64,000 bases of DNA. It comes from Methylobacterium crusticola (GTDB lineage Bacteria; Pseudomonadota; Alphaproteobacteria; Rhizobiales; Beijerinckiaceae). Below the pieces are notes generated by a model. The model was not told where the DNA came from. It did not search any database and worked only from the letters and a program-made list of their open reading frames with translations. The position numbers and the translations under genes were made by a program. The stretch's first letter is position 1, and every line of letters begins with the position of its first letter. Positions 43,363 to 51,518 of the stretch are shown here, one piece after another. The stretch lies in assembly GCF_003574465.1 (NCBI RefSeq), contig NZ_QOWC01000008.1:19188-83187 (forward strand), written 5' to 3'.

Positions 43363-44565
43363 TCAGCCGAGCTCGTCGCGCAGGAAGTCCCGTACCGCCG
43401 CCGGCGCGATGCCGGGCGCGATGAAGCTCTTCCCGATCCCGTGGGCGAGGATGAAGGTGAGCGCCCCGTCCCGGACCTTCTTGTCCTGGCGCATGGCCTC
43501 GAGGAGCTGGTCGGCGTCGCCGCAGCCGCCCGGGACCTGGGCGAGCGTGGTCGGCAGGCCGGCGAGCGCGAGGTGGTTGGCGACGCGGCCCGCATCCTGG
43601 CCCGGGCAGAGCCCGAGCCGGGCCGAGAACCGGAAGGCGAGGGAGAGCCCGATGGCGACGGCCTCGCCGTGGACGAGGCGGGCCGCATCGTAGGCGGTCA
43701 GGCGCTCGAGGGCGTGCGCGAAGGTGTGGCCGAGGTTGAGCAGCGCCCGCTCGCCGTCCTCGCGCTCGTCGCGCACCACCACGGCGGCCTTGGCGCGGCA
43801 GCAGGCCGCCACGGCCGCCTCGCGGGCCGGGCCGCCGGCGAAGATCTCGGGGAAGCGGGCCTCGCACCAGGCGAAGAAGGGGGCGTCGCCGATCAGCCCG
43901 TACTTCGCCACCTCGGCGTAGCCGGCGCGCATCTCCCGGGGCGAGAGGGTGTCGAGGGACGCGGTGTCGGCGACGACGAGGCTCGGCTGGTGGAAGGCCC
44001 CGACGAGGTTCTTGCCGAAGCCCGAGTTGATCCCGGTCTTGCCGCCGACGGAGGAATCGACCTGGGCGAGCAGGCTGGTCGGGGCCTGGACGAAGCGCAC
44101 GCCCCGGCGCAGCACCGCCGCCGCGAAGCCCGCGAGGTCGCCCACCACCCCGCCGCCGAGGGCGAGGACGAGGTCGCCGCGCTCGATGCGGTGGCCGATG
44201 AGGCCGTCGCAGACCTCCGCGAAGGCCGCGTAGCTCTTGGAGCCCTCGCCGGGCGGGACCGTGACGAGGGCGGTGCGCAGGCCGGCCGCGCCGAGGGAAT
44301 CCCGCACCGCCGCGCCGTAGAGGCCGGCCACGCGCGTGTCGCTGACCACCGCCACGGCCCGGGCGCCGAGCCCGGCGACGCGCTCGCCGATCCCCGCGAG
44401 GAGGCCGCGTCCCACCACGATGTCGTAGGCGCGCCCGCCCGACAGGGGTACGCGGACGGTCTCGGGCGCGCCGGCGCTCTCTGGCACGCCGGCGCTCTCG
44501 GGCGCGCCGGCGCGCCCGGGCTCCCGTGCCGGCGCGGTGCCGCCGGGCGGCGCCCCGGCGCTCAT
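43363..44565 (-). CDS. aroB: 3-dehydroquinate synthase
   Basis: The 400-residue protein has the AroB motifs PPGEGSKSYAAFAEVCDGLI, LALGGGVVGDLAGFAAA, QAPTSLLAQVDSSVGGKTGIN, NLGHTFAHALE and LVHGEAVAIGL with NAD- and metal-binding residues intact. It makes dehydroquinate in the shikimate pathway. The first 35 residues are extra and low-complexity: AGAPES-type hexads encoded by three 18-base repeats (44465-44518). ATG at 44565 overlaps the aroK stop, so aroK-aroB are coupled. Confidence 0.96.
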   Translation of the reverse strand: MSAGAPPGGTAPAREPGRAGAPESAGVPESAGAPETVRVPLSGGRAYDIVVGRGLLAGIGERVAGLGARAVAVVSDTRVAGLYGAAVRDSLGAAGLRTALVTVPPGEGSKSYAAFAEVCDGLIGHRIERGDLVLALGGGVVGDLAGFAAAVLRRGVRFVQAPTSLLAQVDSSVGGKTGINSGFGKNLVGAFHQPSLVVADTASLDTLSPREMRAGYAEVAKYGLIGDAPFFAWCEARFPEIFAGGPAREAAVAACCRAKAAVVVRDEREDGERALLNLGHTFAHALERLTAYDAARLVHGEAVAIGLSLAFRFSARLGLCPGQDAGRVANHLALAGLPTTLAQVPGGCGDADQLLEAMRQDKKVRDGALTFILAHGIGKSFIAPGIAPAAVRDFLRDELG

Positions 44566-45203
44566 TGGGCCGCGACGCCCTGGATCTCGGGGCCCGGCGC
44601 GGAGGCCTCCGCGCCGCCGGGCAGGCCGGGGACGCGGAGACGGGCGTCGAGGGCGTCGAGGACCTCCTGCACCACCCGGTCGTGGGAGACGTCGCGGGAG
44701 ACCACCATCACGTCCGCGCCGCCGTAGACGGGGTGGCGCACATCCATGAGCCGGCGCATGGTGCCCTCGGGATCCTCGTTCTGCAGGAGCGGCCGGCCGG
44801 GGCGCTTGCGCACCCGGCGCATCAGCACGTCGAGGTCGGCCTTGAGCCAGATCGAGAGGCCGGCCTCGCCGATGCGGCGGCGGGTCTCGGGCCTCATGAA
44901 GGCGCCGCCGCCCGTGGCCAGCACCAGCGGCCCCTCGCGCAGGAGGCGCGCGATCACCCGCTCCTCGCCGTCGCGGAAGCTCGCCTCGCCGTAGATCGCG
45001 AAGATGTCCGGGATGGTGAGGCCGGCCGCGGCCTCGATCTCGTGGTCGGCGTCCTTGAAGATCAGCCCGAGGCGGCCCGCCAGGCGCTTGCCCACCGTGC
45101 TCTTGCCCGCGCCCATCAGCCCGACGAGCACGATCGAGCGCAGGCCGAGGCCGCGGCGGACGCGCGTTTCGATCGATTCTCCCGTGGCCTGGCGCTCATT
45201 CAT
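44562..45203 (-). CDS. aroK: Shikimate kinase
   Basis: The 213-residue protein shows Walker A GLMGAGKSTVGKRLA, shikimate-binding DADHEIE, the ATGGGAF loop and an RxxxRPLLQ lid. It phosphorylates shikimate at O3. Its N-terminal tail (about 24 residues) and C-terminal tail are longer than in E. coli AroK. First gene of the aroK-aroB operon; divergent from the small membrane-protein gene with xerD. Confidence 0.96.
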   Translation of the reverse strand: MNERQATGESIETRVRRGLGLRSIVLVGLMGAGKSTVGKRLAGRLGLIFKDADHEIEAAAGLTIPDIFAIYGEASFRDGEERVIARLLREGPLVLATGGGAFMRPETRRRIGEAGLSIWLKADLDVLMRRVRKRPGRPLLQNEDPEGTMRRLMDVRHPVYGGADVMVVSRDVSHDRVVQEVLDALDARLRVPGLPGGAEASAPGPEIQGVAAQ

Positions 45204-45331
45204 GCGGCGTTCTTAGCCTGATTTCCGTGCGGCGCGAAACGGCGGAAATCGCCCGGGCCACGGCGCCCGCGCAACAGCACCCGGCATTCTGCCGCCCCCT
45301 GCCTCGCCGACCTTGCCTTGCGGGCGGCCGC

Positions 45332-45556
45332 ATGGTCGAACCGACCGGAACGACCGCGCCGGGCGCCATCGCTCCGCCCGTCCTCAAGCGTCTCCGAGGC
45401 CCGCCCGACTTGCCGACCCTCTTCCGCTTCCTGGCCGTCGTGGCGGTCCTGGCCGGGCTCGCCCTCGCGGCGCTGTTCGTGCTCGCCACCTTCGTCGAGC
45501 CGACGCCGCGGGACATCACCGTCACCATCCCGAACACGAAGCTGCAACCCAAGTGA
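45332..45556 (+). CDS. Small single-span membrane protein upstream of xerD
   Basis: The 74-residue protein has one strong transmembrane segment ([21 protein letters not shown], about residues 32-52) flanked by a Pro-rich N-terminus and a tail ending [11 protein letters not shown]. No family is recognised. ATG at 45332 is chosen over the longer frame from 45227. Its TGA overlaps the GTG of xerD, so translation is coupled; that positional link is its only functional hint. Confidence 0.75.
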   Translation: MVEPTGTTAPGAIAPPVLKRLRGPPDLPTLFRFLAVVAVLAGLALAALFVLATFVEPTPRDITVTIPNTKLQPK

Positions 45557-46473
45557 GCACCCTGGCCCCGGCCGGCCTCGCGCAGTCGTTCCTCGACATG
45601 CTGGCGGCCGAGCGGGGCGCCGCCGCCAACACGCTCGCGGCCTACCGGCGCGACCTCGACGACTACCTCGCCTACCTGTCGGCACGGGGGGCCGACCCGG
45701 CCGCGATCGAGGCCCCGGCGGTGCGCGGCTACCTCGTCGACCTCGAGGCCCGCGGCCTCAAGGCCGCCTCGGCGGCCCGCCGGCTCTCCTGCGTGCGCGG
45801 CTTCCACCGCTTCCTGTACGCCGAGGGGCTGTCCGAGACCGACCCGACCGCCCCGGTCGCCGGTCCCAAGAAGGGGCGCGGCCTGCCCAAGGTGCTCTCG
45901 GAGGCGGAGGTCGACCGGCTGCTCGCGGTCGCCAAGGAGGCGGCGGTCCGGGCGCCGACGCCCGGCGAGGCGGCCCGGGCCGCCCGGATGCTCTGCCTGA
46001 TCGAGCTCCTGTACGCCACGGGGCTGCGCGTCTCGGAGCTGGTGGCGCTGCCCCGGGCCGCGGGCCTCACCCGCGAGCGCTTCCTGGTGGTGCGGGGCAA
46101 GGGCGGCCGCGAGCGGCTGGTGCCGCTGACCGAGGTGGCCCGCACCGCGATGGCGGCCCACCTCGCCGCCTCGGCCGCGCCCGGGCCGTGGCTGTTCCCG
46201 GCCGAGAGCGAGAGCGGCCACCTCACGCGGCAGGCCTTCGCCCGCGACCTCAAGCTGCTCGCCGCCGCCGCCGGGATCCGGGCCGACCGGGTCAGCCCGC
46301 ACGTGCTGCGCCACGCCTTCGCGAGCCACCTGCTCCAGAACGGGGCCGACCTGCGGGTGGTGCAGGAGCTGCTCGGCCACGCCGACATCTCGACGACCCA
46401 GATCTACACCCACGTGCTGGACGAGCGCCTGAAGGACATGGTGCGCGACCTGCACCCGCTGGCGGACGCCTGA
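45553..46473 (+). CDS. xerD: Site-specific tyrosine recombinase XerD
   Basis: The 306-residue recombinase has the SAM-like N-domain ([23 protein letters not shown]) and a catalytic domain with Arg in [15 protein letters not shown], Lys in [13 protein letters not shown], His-Leu-Arg-His in [12 protein letters not shown], His in [16 protein letters not shown] and the Tyr nucleophile in that same block. XerC/XerD resolve chromosome dimers at dif. It is a housekeeping gene, not a mobile-element integrase. Start is GTG at 45553 in a four-base overlap. Confidence 0.94.
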   Translation: MSTLAPAGLAQSFLDMLAAERGAAANTLAAYRRDLDDYLAYLSARGADPAAIEAPAVRGYLVDLEARGLKAASAARRLSCVRGFHRFLYAEGLSETDPTAPVAGPKKGRGLPKVLSEAEVDRLLAVAKEAAVRAPTPGEAARAARMLCLIELLYATGLRVSELVALPRAAGLTRERFLVVRGKGGRERLVPLTEVARTAMAAHLAASAAPGPWLFPAESESGHLTRQAFARDLKLLAAAAGIRADRVSPHVLRHAFASHLLQNGADLRVVQELLGHADISTTQIYTHVLDERLKDMVRDLHPLADA

Positions 46474-46505
46474 GGGACGGCGCCGGGGCGGGGCGCCGCG
46501 TCGCG

Positions 46506-46565
46506 CCGCCAAGTGACCGGCCGCCAAGTGACCGGCCGCCAAGTGACTGGCCACCAAGTGGCTGG
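46506..46565 (+). repeat. Four 15-bp tandem repeats between xerD and the SDR gene
   Basis: Units of CCGCCAAGTGACCGG lie at 46506, 46521, 46536 (one change) and 46551 (three changes). They end about 80 bases before the SDR start. They remain open in its frame, giving VTGRQ repeats, but no ribosome-binding site supports translation there. Confidence 0.8.
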
Positions 46566-46647
46566 CCGCCGAGCCGTTCCGCGGGTGAACGATCCGCCCG
46601 CGTCTTCGTTGGGGGCCGAGACCCGCACCCCGCACGGAGCTGCCGCC

Positions 46648-47646
46648 ATGTCCCACGCCCACAAGCCTCTCGACCAGCAGGTGATCGTGATCACCGGGGC
46701 GTCGAGCGGCATCGGCCTCGCCACCGCCCGCATGGCGGCGCGGGCCGGCGCCAGGGTGGTGCTGTCCTCCCGCAACGGCGAGGCCCTGGCGACGATCCAG
46801 GAGGAGATCGAGCGGGCCGGCGGCGAGGCCGCCCACGCGGTGGCCGATGTCGGCCGGCGCGAGGACGTGCAGTCCATCGCCGACAAGGCGGTCGCGCGCT
46901 TCGGCGGCTTCGACACCTGGGTGAACGACGCCGGCGTCTCGATCTACGGCCGCCTGGAGCAGGTCAGCGACGAGGACCACGAGCGCCTGTTCCAGACCAA
47001 CTTCTGGGGCGTGGTCTACGGCTCGCTGGTGGCGGCCCCGCACCTGCGCCGGCGCGGCGGCGCGATCATCAACCTCGGCAGCATCGCGTCCGACCTCGCG
47101 ATCCCGCTCCAGGGCATGTACTCGGCGAGCAAGCACGCGATCCGGGGCTTCAGCGACGCCCTGCGCATGGAGCTGGAGCAGGACGGCGCCCCGGTCTCGG
47201 TCACCCTGATCAAGCCGGCCGCGATCGACACCCCGTTCCCGCAGCACGCGAAGAACTACACCGACCGCGAGCCGAAGCTGCCGCCGCCGGTCTACCACCC
47301 GGACGAGGTCGCGCACGCGATCCTGCACGCCGCGGTCCACCCGCAGCGCGAGATCGTCGTGGGCGGCGGCGGACGGGCCATGACCGGCTTCAAGTCGCTG
47401 GCACCCGAGACCTTCGACCGGCTCGGCGCGATGATGGCCGGCCAGCAGATGCGCCAGGAGCCGCCCCGGGATCCCGAGGGCGCCCTCCACCGCCCCGGCC
47501 AGGACGGGCAGGTGCGCGGGGACCATCCGGGCTACGTGCGCCGCACCAGCACCTACACCCGCGCGAGCCTGCACCCCCTCGCCACGGGCGCCGTGATGGC
47601 GGGCGTCGGCCTCGCGGCCGCGGCCCTGATGAAGCGCCGCGCCTGA
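46648..47646 (+). CDS. SDR family oxidoreductase
   Basis: The 332-residue protein has the classical SDR cofactor motif VITGASSGIGLATARMAARAGA, the NDAGVSIYG motif, the catalytic Ser in INLGSIASD and the YSASKHAIRGF active-site Tyr-Lys. A C-terminal extension of about 70 residues, ending in a hydrophobic ATGAVMAGVGLAAAALM helix and KRRA, suggests a membrane tether. NAD(P)-dependent alcohol/ketone chemistry is expected; substrate unknown. GGAG lies about ten bases before ATG. Confidence 0.9.
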   Translation: MSHAHKPLDQQVIVITGASSGIGLATARMAARAGARVVLSSRNGEALATIQEEIERAGGEAAHAVADVGRREDVQSIADKAVARFGGFDTWVNDAGVSIYGRLEQVSDEDHERLFQTNFWGVVYGSLVAAPHLRRRGGAIINLGSIASDLAIPLQGMYSASKHAIRGFSDALRMELEQDGAPVSVTLIKPAAIDTPFPQHAKNYTDREPKLPPPVYHPDEVAHAILHAAVHPQREIVVGGGGRAMTGFKSLAPETFDRLGAMMAGQQMRQEPPRDPEGALHRPGQDGQVRGDHPGYVRRTSTYTRASLHPLATGAVMAGVGLAAAALMKRRA

Positions 47647-47652
47647 CGCGGG

Positions 47653-47681
47653 CCGGGAGGGCGCGCGGGCCGCCCTCCCGG
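47653..47681. terminator. 11-bp bidirectional hairpin
   Basis: CCGGGAGGGCG (47653-47663) pairs with CGCCCTCCCGG (47671-47681) around a seven-base loop, between the convergent SDR and DUF4337 genes. Confidence 0.7.
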
Positions 47682-47692
47682 TCCTCGGCGCG

Positions 47693-48247
47693 TCAGAACA
47701 GGTGGAAGGCGTGGGGGGCGAAGAGGCCGACCGCCAGCATCGCCACGCCCGCCACGCCGAGGGCGCCCCCCGCGAAGGCGAGGGCGGCGATCCCGGTGAT
47801 GACCTGGGCGGAGGCCAGCACGATGCCGATCTGGAACGCCGCCGACCCGAGCTCGTAATGGTGGTAGCGCGCGAGCGAGAGGTCGCGCTTCACCTCCGCG
47901 GCCTTGGCCTTGGCGGCGAGCTCCTTGCGGCCCTCGCCGGTCGCGGGCTCGGAATCCCAGCGCGCCATGGTCTTGCTCCACTCCTCGAGCTGCTTCTTCA
48001 CCGCCTCGGGGGCGGCGCCCGGCGGGTCGAGGGCGAGCTGCTCGGAGGCGGTCTTCAGGACGGTGCTGCGGATCGTGCGGGCCTGGAAGTAGGCCCAGAG
48101 GTTCGATGCCTCGACGTTCGCCCCGAGCGCGTCCGTCTGCGCGCTCTTCGCCAGCGTCTCGCCGAGGGCGAGGAACAGCGCCAGCACCGAGATCAACAGC
48201 GCGATCTTCTTGTTGGAGCCCTCGACGGCCCCGTGTCCACCCGACAT
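47693..48247 (-). CDS. DUF4337 membrane protein
   Basis: The 184-residue protein starts MSGGHGAVEGSNKKIALLISVLALFLALGET, the usual DUF4337 N-terminus with a membrane helix. A polar helical middle (NLWAYFQARTIRSTVLKTA, then RYHHYELGSAAFQIGIVLASAQ) and two further C-terminal membrane helices follow. Function is unknown in the family. ATG at 48247 has GGGGAG upstream. Longer in-frame extensions to 48553 are rejected. Confidence 0.88.
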   Translation of the reverse strand: MSGGHGAVEGSNKKIALLISVLALFLALGETLAKSAQTDALGANVEASNLWAYFQARTIRSTVLKTASEQLALDPPGAAPEAVKKQLEEWSKTMARWDSEPATGEGRKELAAKAKAAEVKRDLSLARYHHYELGSAAFQIGIVLASAQVITGIAALAFAGGALGVAGVAMLAVGLFAPHAFHLF

Positions 48248-48452
48248 CGCATTCTCCCCTTGCGACAGCGCCGCCTTCATAACCGCCGCCGGGGCAACCG
48301 CCAGCCCCTTCTTCGGGGTTGGGCGGCGCGCCGGCGCCCGGGGCCGCGGCGCGCGGCCGGGGGGCGGGGCGCCGCCCCTTCGGCGGGGGGACCGCCGCCC
48401 CTTGCGCCGATGCGCCGGAGCGGGCAGGCGGGACGCGCACGGAGACGCCCGC

Positions 48453-49163
48453 ATGCCGCTACCCCGCCCCCTCGCCCTCCTCCCCGCGGCCGCCCTCGCC
48501 CTGCCCGGCGCGGCACGGGCCGAGGCCGCCGGGGCCCCGCCCTGGCCCGACACCTACCTGAGCCGCGTCGAGGCGACGGCGGTGGTGCAGAGCCTCAACG
48601 CGACGCTGCTGGCGAGCCGGAGCGCCACCGCCACCCTGGAGGGCTGGTGCGCCGCCCACGACATGGCGCAGACCCCGCGCCTCGTCGCCCGGCTGGTGCG
48701 GGACGTCGAGAAGCCGGCGACGGAGGACACCCGCAGGCGCCTCGCGGTCGGGCCGGAGGAGCCGCTGCGCTACCGCCGGGTGCGCCTCGCCTGCGGCGAC
48801 CACGTCCTGTCGGAGGCCGACAATTGGTACGTGCCGGCCCGCCTGACGCCGGAGATGAACCGGGTCCTCGAGACCACCGACACGCCGTTCGGCCGCGCCG
48901 TGCAGGCCCTCGGGACGACCCGCCAGACCGTCGGCGCGGAGCCCCTCTGGCAGCCCCTGCCGGCGGGCTGGGAGCAGGCGCCCCCGCCGAAGGCGGCGTG
49001 CGGGCCGCTCGCGGTGCCGGAGCGGCTGTTCAGCCACCGGGCGGTGCTGTTCACCGCCGACCGGCAGCCCTTCTCGGAGGTGGTGGAGACCTACACGGCC
49101 GCGGTCCTGGATTTCCGCCGCGCCCCCCGGCCGGCCGATCCGGCCTGCCCGGGCGAGCCCTGA
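48453..49163 (+). CDS. Secreted chorismate-lyase-like protein
   Basis: The 236-residue protein has a signal peptide (PLALLPAAALALPGAARAEA) and a body resembling the UbiC/UTRA chorismate-lyase fold: VVQSLNATLLASRSATATL near the N-terminus, then YRRVRLACGDHVLSEADNWYVP and LETTDTPFGRAVQAL. In UbiC the corresponding Arg, the Leu/Gly strand and a terminal Glu bind chorismate. A periplasmic location is unexpected for chorismate chemistry, so this may be a repurposed ligand-binding fold. The assignment rests on motif resemblance only. Confidence 0.65.
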   Translation: MPLPRPLALLPAAALALPGAARAEAAGAPPWPDTYLSRVEATAVVQSLNATLLASRSATATLEGWCAAHDMAQTPRLVARLVRDVEKPATEDTRRRLAVGPEEPLRYRRVRLACGDHVLSEADNWYVPARLTPEMNRVLETTDTPFGRAVQALGTTRQTVGAEPLWQPLPAGWEQAPPPKAACGPLAVPERLFSHRAVLFTADRQPFSEVVETYTAAVLDFRRAPRPADPACPGEP

Positions 49164-49185
49164 GCGCGCCGCGGGGCCGGCCGCG

Positions 49186-49442
49186 ATGACGGCGGCCTTC
49201 CTGACCGAGGATGCGCGGGCGGCCCGTCGCCTCGCCGACGGAACGCCGTGTTTCGCGATCTCGAGGCCCGCGCGACCGAGGCGCACCTGCGCCGCCTGCG
49301 CGCGCCCGGCCGCGCCACCGCGGAGACGACCTCCCTCTACCCCGACCTGAAGCGGGTCAACGACCACCTCGTCGCGGGCGCCGCCTACCCGATCCTGGAG
49401 AGCCAGGGCGCGCTCCGGGCGAGCCGGCTGCGGGGGGAGTGA
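49186..49442 (+). pseudogene. Frameshifted 3' remnant of a Na/Pi cotransporter (PhoU-like tail)
   Basis: Frame one from ATG at 49186 gives TAAFLTEDARAARRLADGT. The other frame, from about 49248, gives VFRDLEARATEAHLRRLRAPG, then SLYPDLKRVNDHLVAGAAYPILESQG. Together they match the last 80 or so residues of NptA-type Na/phosphate cotransporter proteins, whose tail has a DLKRIN-HL...AYPxLE motif, but a frameshift near 49245 separates them. The membrane domain is absent. It is best read as a decayed gene end. Confidence 0.7.
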
Positions 49443-49512
49443 CGCGGGGCCGGGCGCGCGCCCGGCGAGGGCCGGCGCGGACGGCCCCGCGCCCCGCGCC
49501 CGGCCGCTGTCG

Positions 49513-49731
49513 TCAGCGCTTGCGCGCCCGCGTCTTGGCGACCGGCTTGGCGACGACGTCCGACTGCGCACGCGCGAGCCGCATGGCCCGGAGGCGGGCG
49601 GTGTTCTCGTCCCGGGAGCGCTCCTGCGTCGCGAGATCCGCCCAAGCCTGCGCGGCCTGCTCGGCCTGCATCTGGGCGCGCGCCGCGCGGGTCTCGGCCT
49701 GTCCACGCGCGGTGCTGTCTTGGGTCGTCAT
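49513..49731 (-). CDS. Small basic helical protein of unknown function
   Basis: The 72-residue protein is rich in Ala, Arg, Gln and Glu (RAARAQMQAEQAAQAWADLATQ-type helix, then a KPVAKTRARKR tail) and probably forms one long helix with a basic end. An AAGGATGA lies upstream of the ATG at 49731. No family recognised. Short Ala/Arg-rich proteins of this sort are frequent in Methylobacterium; nucleic-acid binding is only a guess. Confidence 0.6.
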   Translation of the reverse strand: MTTQDSTARGQAETRAARAQMQAEQAAQAWADLATQERSRDENTARLRAMRLARAQSDVVAKPVAKTRARKR

Positions 49732-49945
49732 GCGGTCATCCTTGTGCGAGGCGCCGGACGAGCGCCTCGGAAGCAGCGAGGCGCGGCGGGCACCTCGAAG
49801 CGTCGGTCCGGGACAGCCGCAAGCGCGCGGCCCACCCCCGTCGCCTCACGGACATATAGGGCGCAGCGCCGCGCTTTTCAGGACGCGCCGCGATCGCGGG
49901 CCCCCGGGCGGGAGCGCGCGCGCGCCGATCGTCGGTCGTCGGCCG

Positions 49946-50203
49946 TCAGTGCGGGGGCGGGTCGGTGTCCTGGGGCAGGGCCAGGGCCTCGGCGAACGGG
50001 TATTCCAGCACCACCTCGCCGCTCTCGTCGGTCACGACGAGGGACGCCGCCATCAGGCGCGCCTGGTTCTTCGGATCGCTCATCATCGCCCGGATGATGG
50101 CCCGCGAGGCCTCCCAGGCGTGGTCGGGGTCGCGCAACTCTTCCCCGTTGAGGTCGGTGATCACGTCGTCACCGATGTGGGTATTGAAGAAGTAGCGGGG
50201 CAT
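49946..50203 (-). CDS. DUF6894 family protein
   Basis: The 85-residue protein begins MPRYFFNTHIGDDVITDLNGEEL, followed by AWEASRAIIRAMM and a LVVTDESGEVVLEYPFAEAL strand pair, the full pattern of the DUF6894 family that is abundant in Methylobacterium and Bradyrhizobium. Function unknown. GGAGGG six bases before ATG at 50203 supports this start. A second good start with AGGAG lies in frame at 50335 and would add 44 residues (see findings). Confidence 0.85.
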   Translation of the reverse strand: MPRYFFNTHIGDDVITDLNGEELRDPDHAWEASRAIIRAMMSDPKNQARLMAASLVVTDESGEVVLEYPFAEALALPQDTDPPPH

Positions 50204-50581
50204 GAGCATCCCTCCGGGCCGAGCATTCGCTCTACCTGCCCTGTCGCGCGCGCCGACTCCAGTCCCCTGCTCGGTCGATGCAATGGTAATGTCGACGCGT
50301 TTGCCCGTCTGAGGATCGAGAATGACGAGTCCCATCGGTAACTCCTACGCAACGCGCCCGCCCGCCCGGTCCGAGTGACTGCTCAACTTGTGGCCAAGAT
50401 GTGACCCCGGCCAAATCTTAACATATGTCGGAGACCGGAGGCCGCGCGCGCGGGGCCGGCGGGGGGGCCTCAAAACCGTTGCGCGGGCGCCGGTTTTCGG
50501 ATTGTCTCGTCGGGCCCGGCGCACGACGCAGGGTCTCCCCGGCCGGGGGAGCACCTGTCCCAGAGGAAGGCCCCTCCCCCC

Positions 50582-50878
50582 ATGCTGTCGCGGTTCGGAC
50601 GCTGGAGACGAAGACCGCCGCCGCTCACGCTCATCGGCGGGTTCGATCCGGTCTATTACCTGAGCACCTATCCGGACGTGGCGGCCCATGGCTGCGATCC
50701 TTGGCAGCATTACGACCTGATGGGATGGAAGGAGGGACGCGATCCCTCCGCCCAGTTCAGCACCCGGGGCTACCTCTCGGCCAATCCGGACGTCGCCCGG
50801 GCCGGAATCAACCCGCTGATCCACTACCGCAGCCACGGCCTCGGGGAGCGCCGGCGCGGCTGGCAGCACGCGCCCTGA
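50582..50878 (+). CDS. Small protein with two FDxxYYLxxxPDVAxxGxxPxxHY-type repeats
   Basis: The 98-residue protein has two copies of one motif: GFDPVYYLSTYPDVAAHG with DPWQHYDLMGWKEGRDPSA, then RGYLSANPDVARAG with NPLIHYRSHGLGERR. This motif normally sits at the ends of large RTX-type or glycosyltransferase proteins in Rhizobiales; here it is the whole protein. No signal peptide is seen; the N-terminus is Arg-rich. A purine-rich AGAGGAAGG lies upstream of ATG. Confidence 0.75.
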   Translation: MLSRFGRWRRRPPPLTLIGGFDPVYYLSTYPDVAAHGCDPWQHYDLMGWKEGRDPSAQFSTRGYLSANPDVARAGINPLIHYRSHGLGERRRGWQHAP

Positions 50879-50902
50879 GGCGGTCCCCGGCGCGGGCGCG
50901 GC

Positions 50903-51265
50903 TCAGCTCCCCCGGTAGGTGCTGTAGGCGTAGGGCGCGATCAGCAGCGGGACGTGGTAGTGGCCGAGGCCGGGCTCGATCGTGAAGCGCACCGGCACCT
51001 CGTCGAGGTAGCCGGGCCTCTCCGCCGCGGCGCCCGCGAAGTAGGCCCCGACCGCGAAGACGAGTTCGTAGGTGCCCGGCCGCATCGCCTCGCCGGCGAG
51101 GAGCGGCGCGTCGCAGCGCCCGTCGGCGTTGGTGACGGCCTGCGCCAGCTCCTCCCGCGCCCCCCCCGACAGGCGGGCGAGCCGCACCGTCACGCCGGTG
51201 GCGGGACGCCCGTGCGCGGTGTCGAGGACGTGGGTCGTCAGGCGTCGGGTCTCGGGTTGCGGCAT
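50903..51265 (-). CDS. uraH: 5-hydroxyisourate hydrolase (transthyretin-like)
   Basis: The 120-residue protein has the HIUase active-site segments: LTTHVLDTAHGRPATGV (His12), an Arg in NADGRCDAPLL, the GHYHVPLLIAPYAYSTYRGS tail with two His and the terminal YRGS tetrapeptide that distinguishes the enzyme from transthyretin. It hydrolyses 5-hydroxyisourate made from urate. It is divergent from the 8-oxoguanine deaminase gene. Uricase and OHCU decarboxylase genes are not in the window. Confidence 0.95.
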   Translation of the reverse strand: MPQPETRRLTTHVLDTAHGRPATGVTVRLARLSGGAREELAQAVTNADGRCDAPLLAGEAMRPGTYELVFAVGAYFAGAAAERPGYLDEVPVRFTIEPGLGHYHVPLLIAPYAYSTYRGS

Positions 51266-51518
51266 CGTCGTGTCCCTGGCTGGAGCCCGGCTGCGCCGCC
51301 GGCCGGACGCCCGGCCCGGCGGCGATCCGGCGGACGGGGGGGCGCCGCCGTCGGAGGGCCGGTGCCGTTCTGCGGGACCCCGGCCCCGCCGGCAACCGCG
51401 CCCCGCGACTGCCGCGGGCCGCCCCGCCGCGCCGGGCTGGCGGAACGGCGCGTCCGCCGCGACCATGACGGCCCCCGCCTCGCCCTCCCGACCGATTCCG
51501 CGCCTCCCGGAGCCGCCC

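Noticed and set aside
45553..46473. XerD as an integrase marking a mobile element
   Set aside because: Motifs and the aroK-aroB neighbourhood are those of the housekeeping XerD; no attachment repeats or cargo genes are seen.
46513..46647. N-terminal extension of the SDR protein including VTGRQ repeats
   Set aside because: The classic SDR start is ATG at 46648 with GGAG upstream; the extension has no ribosome-binding site.
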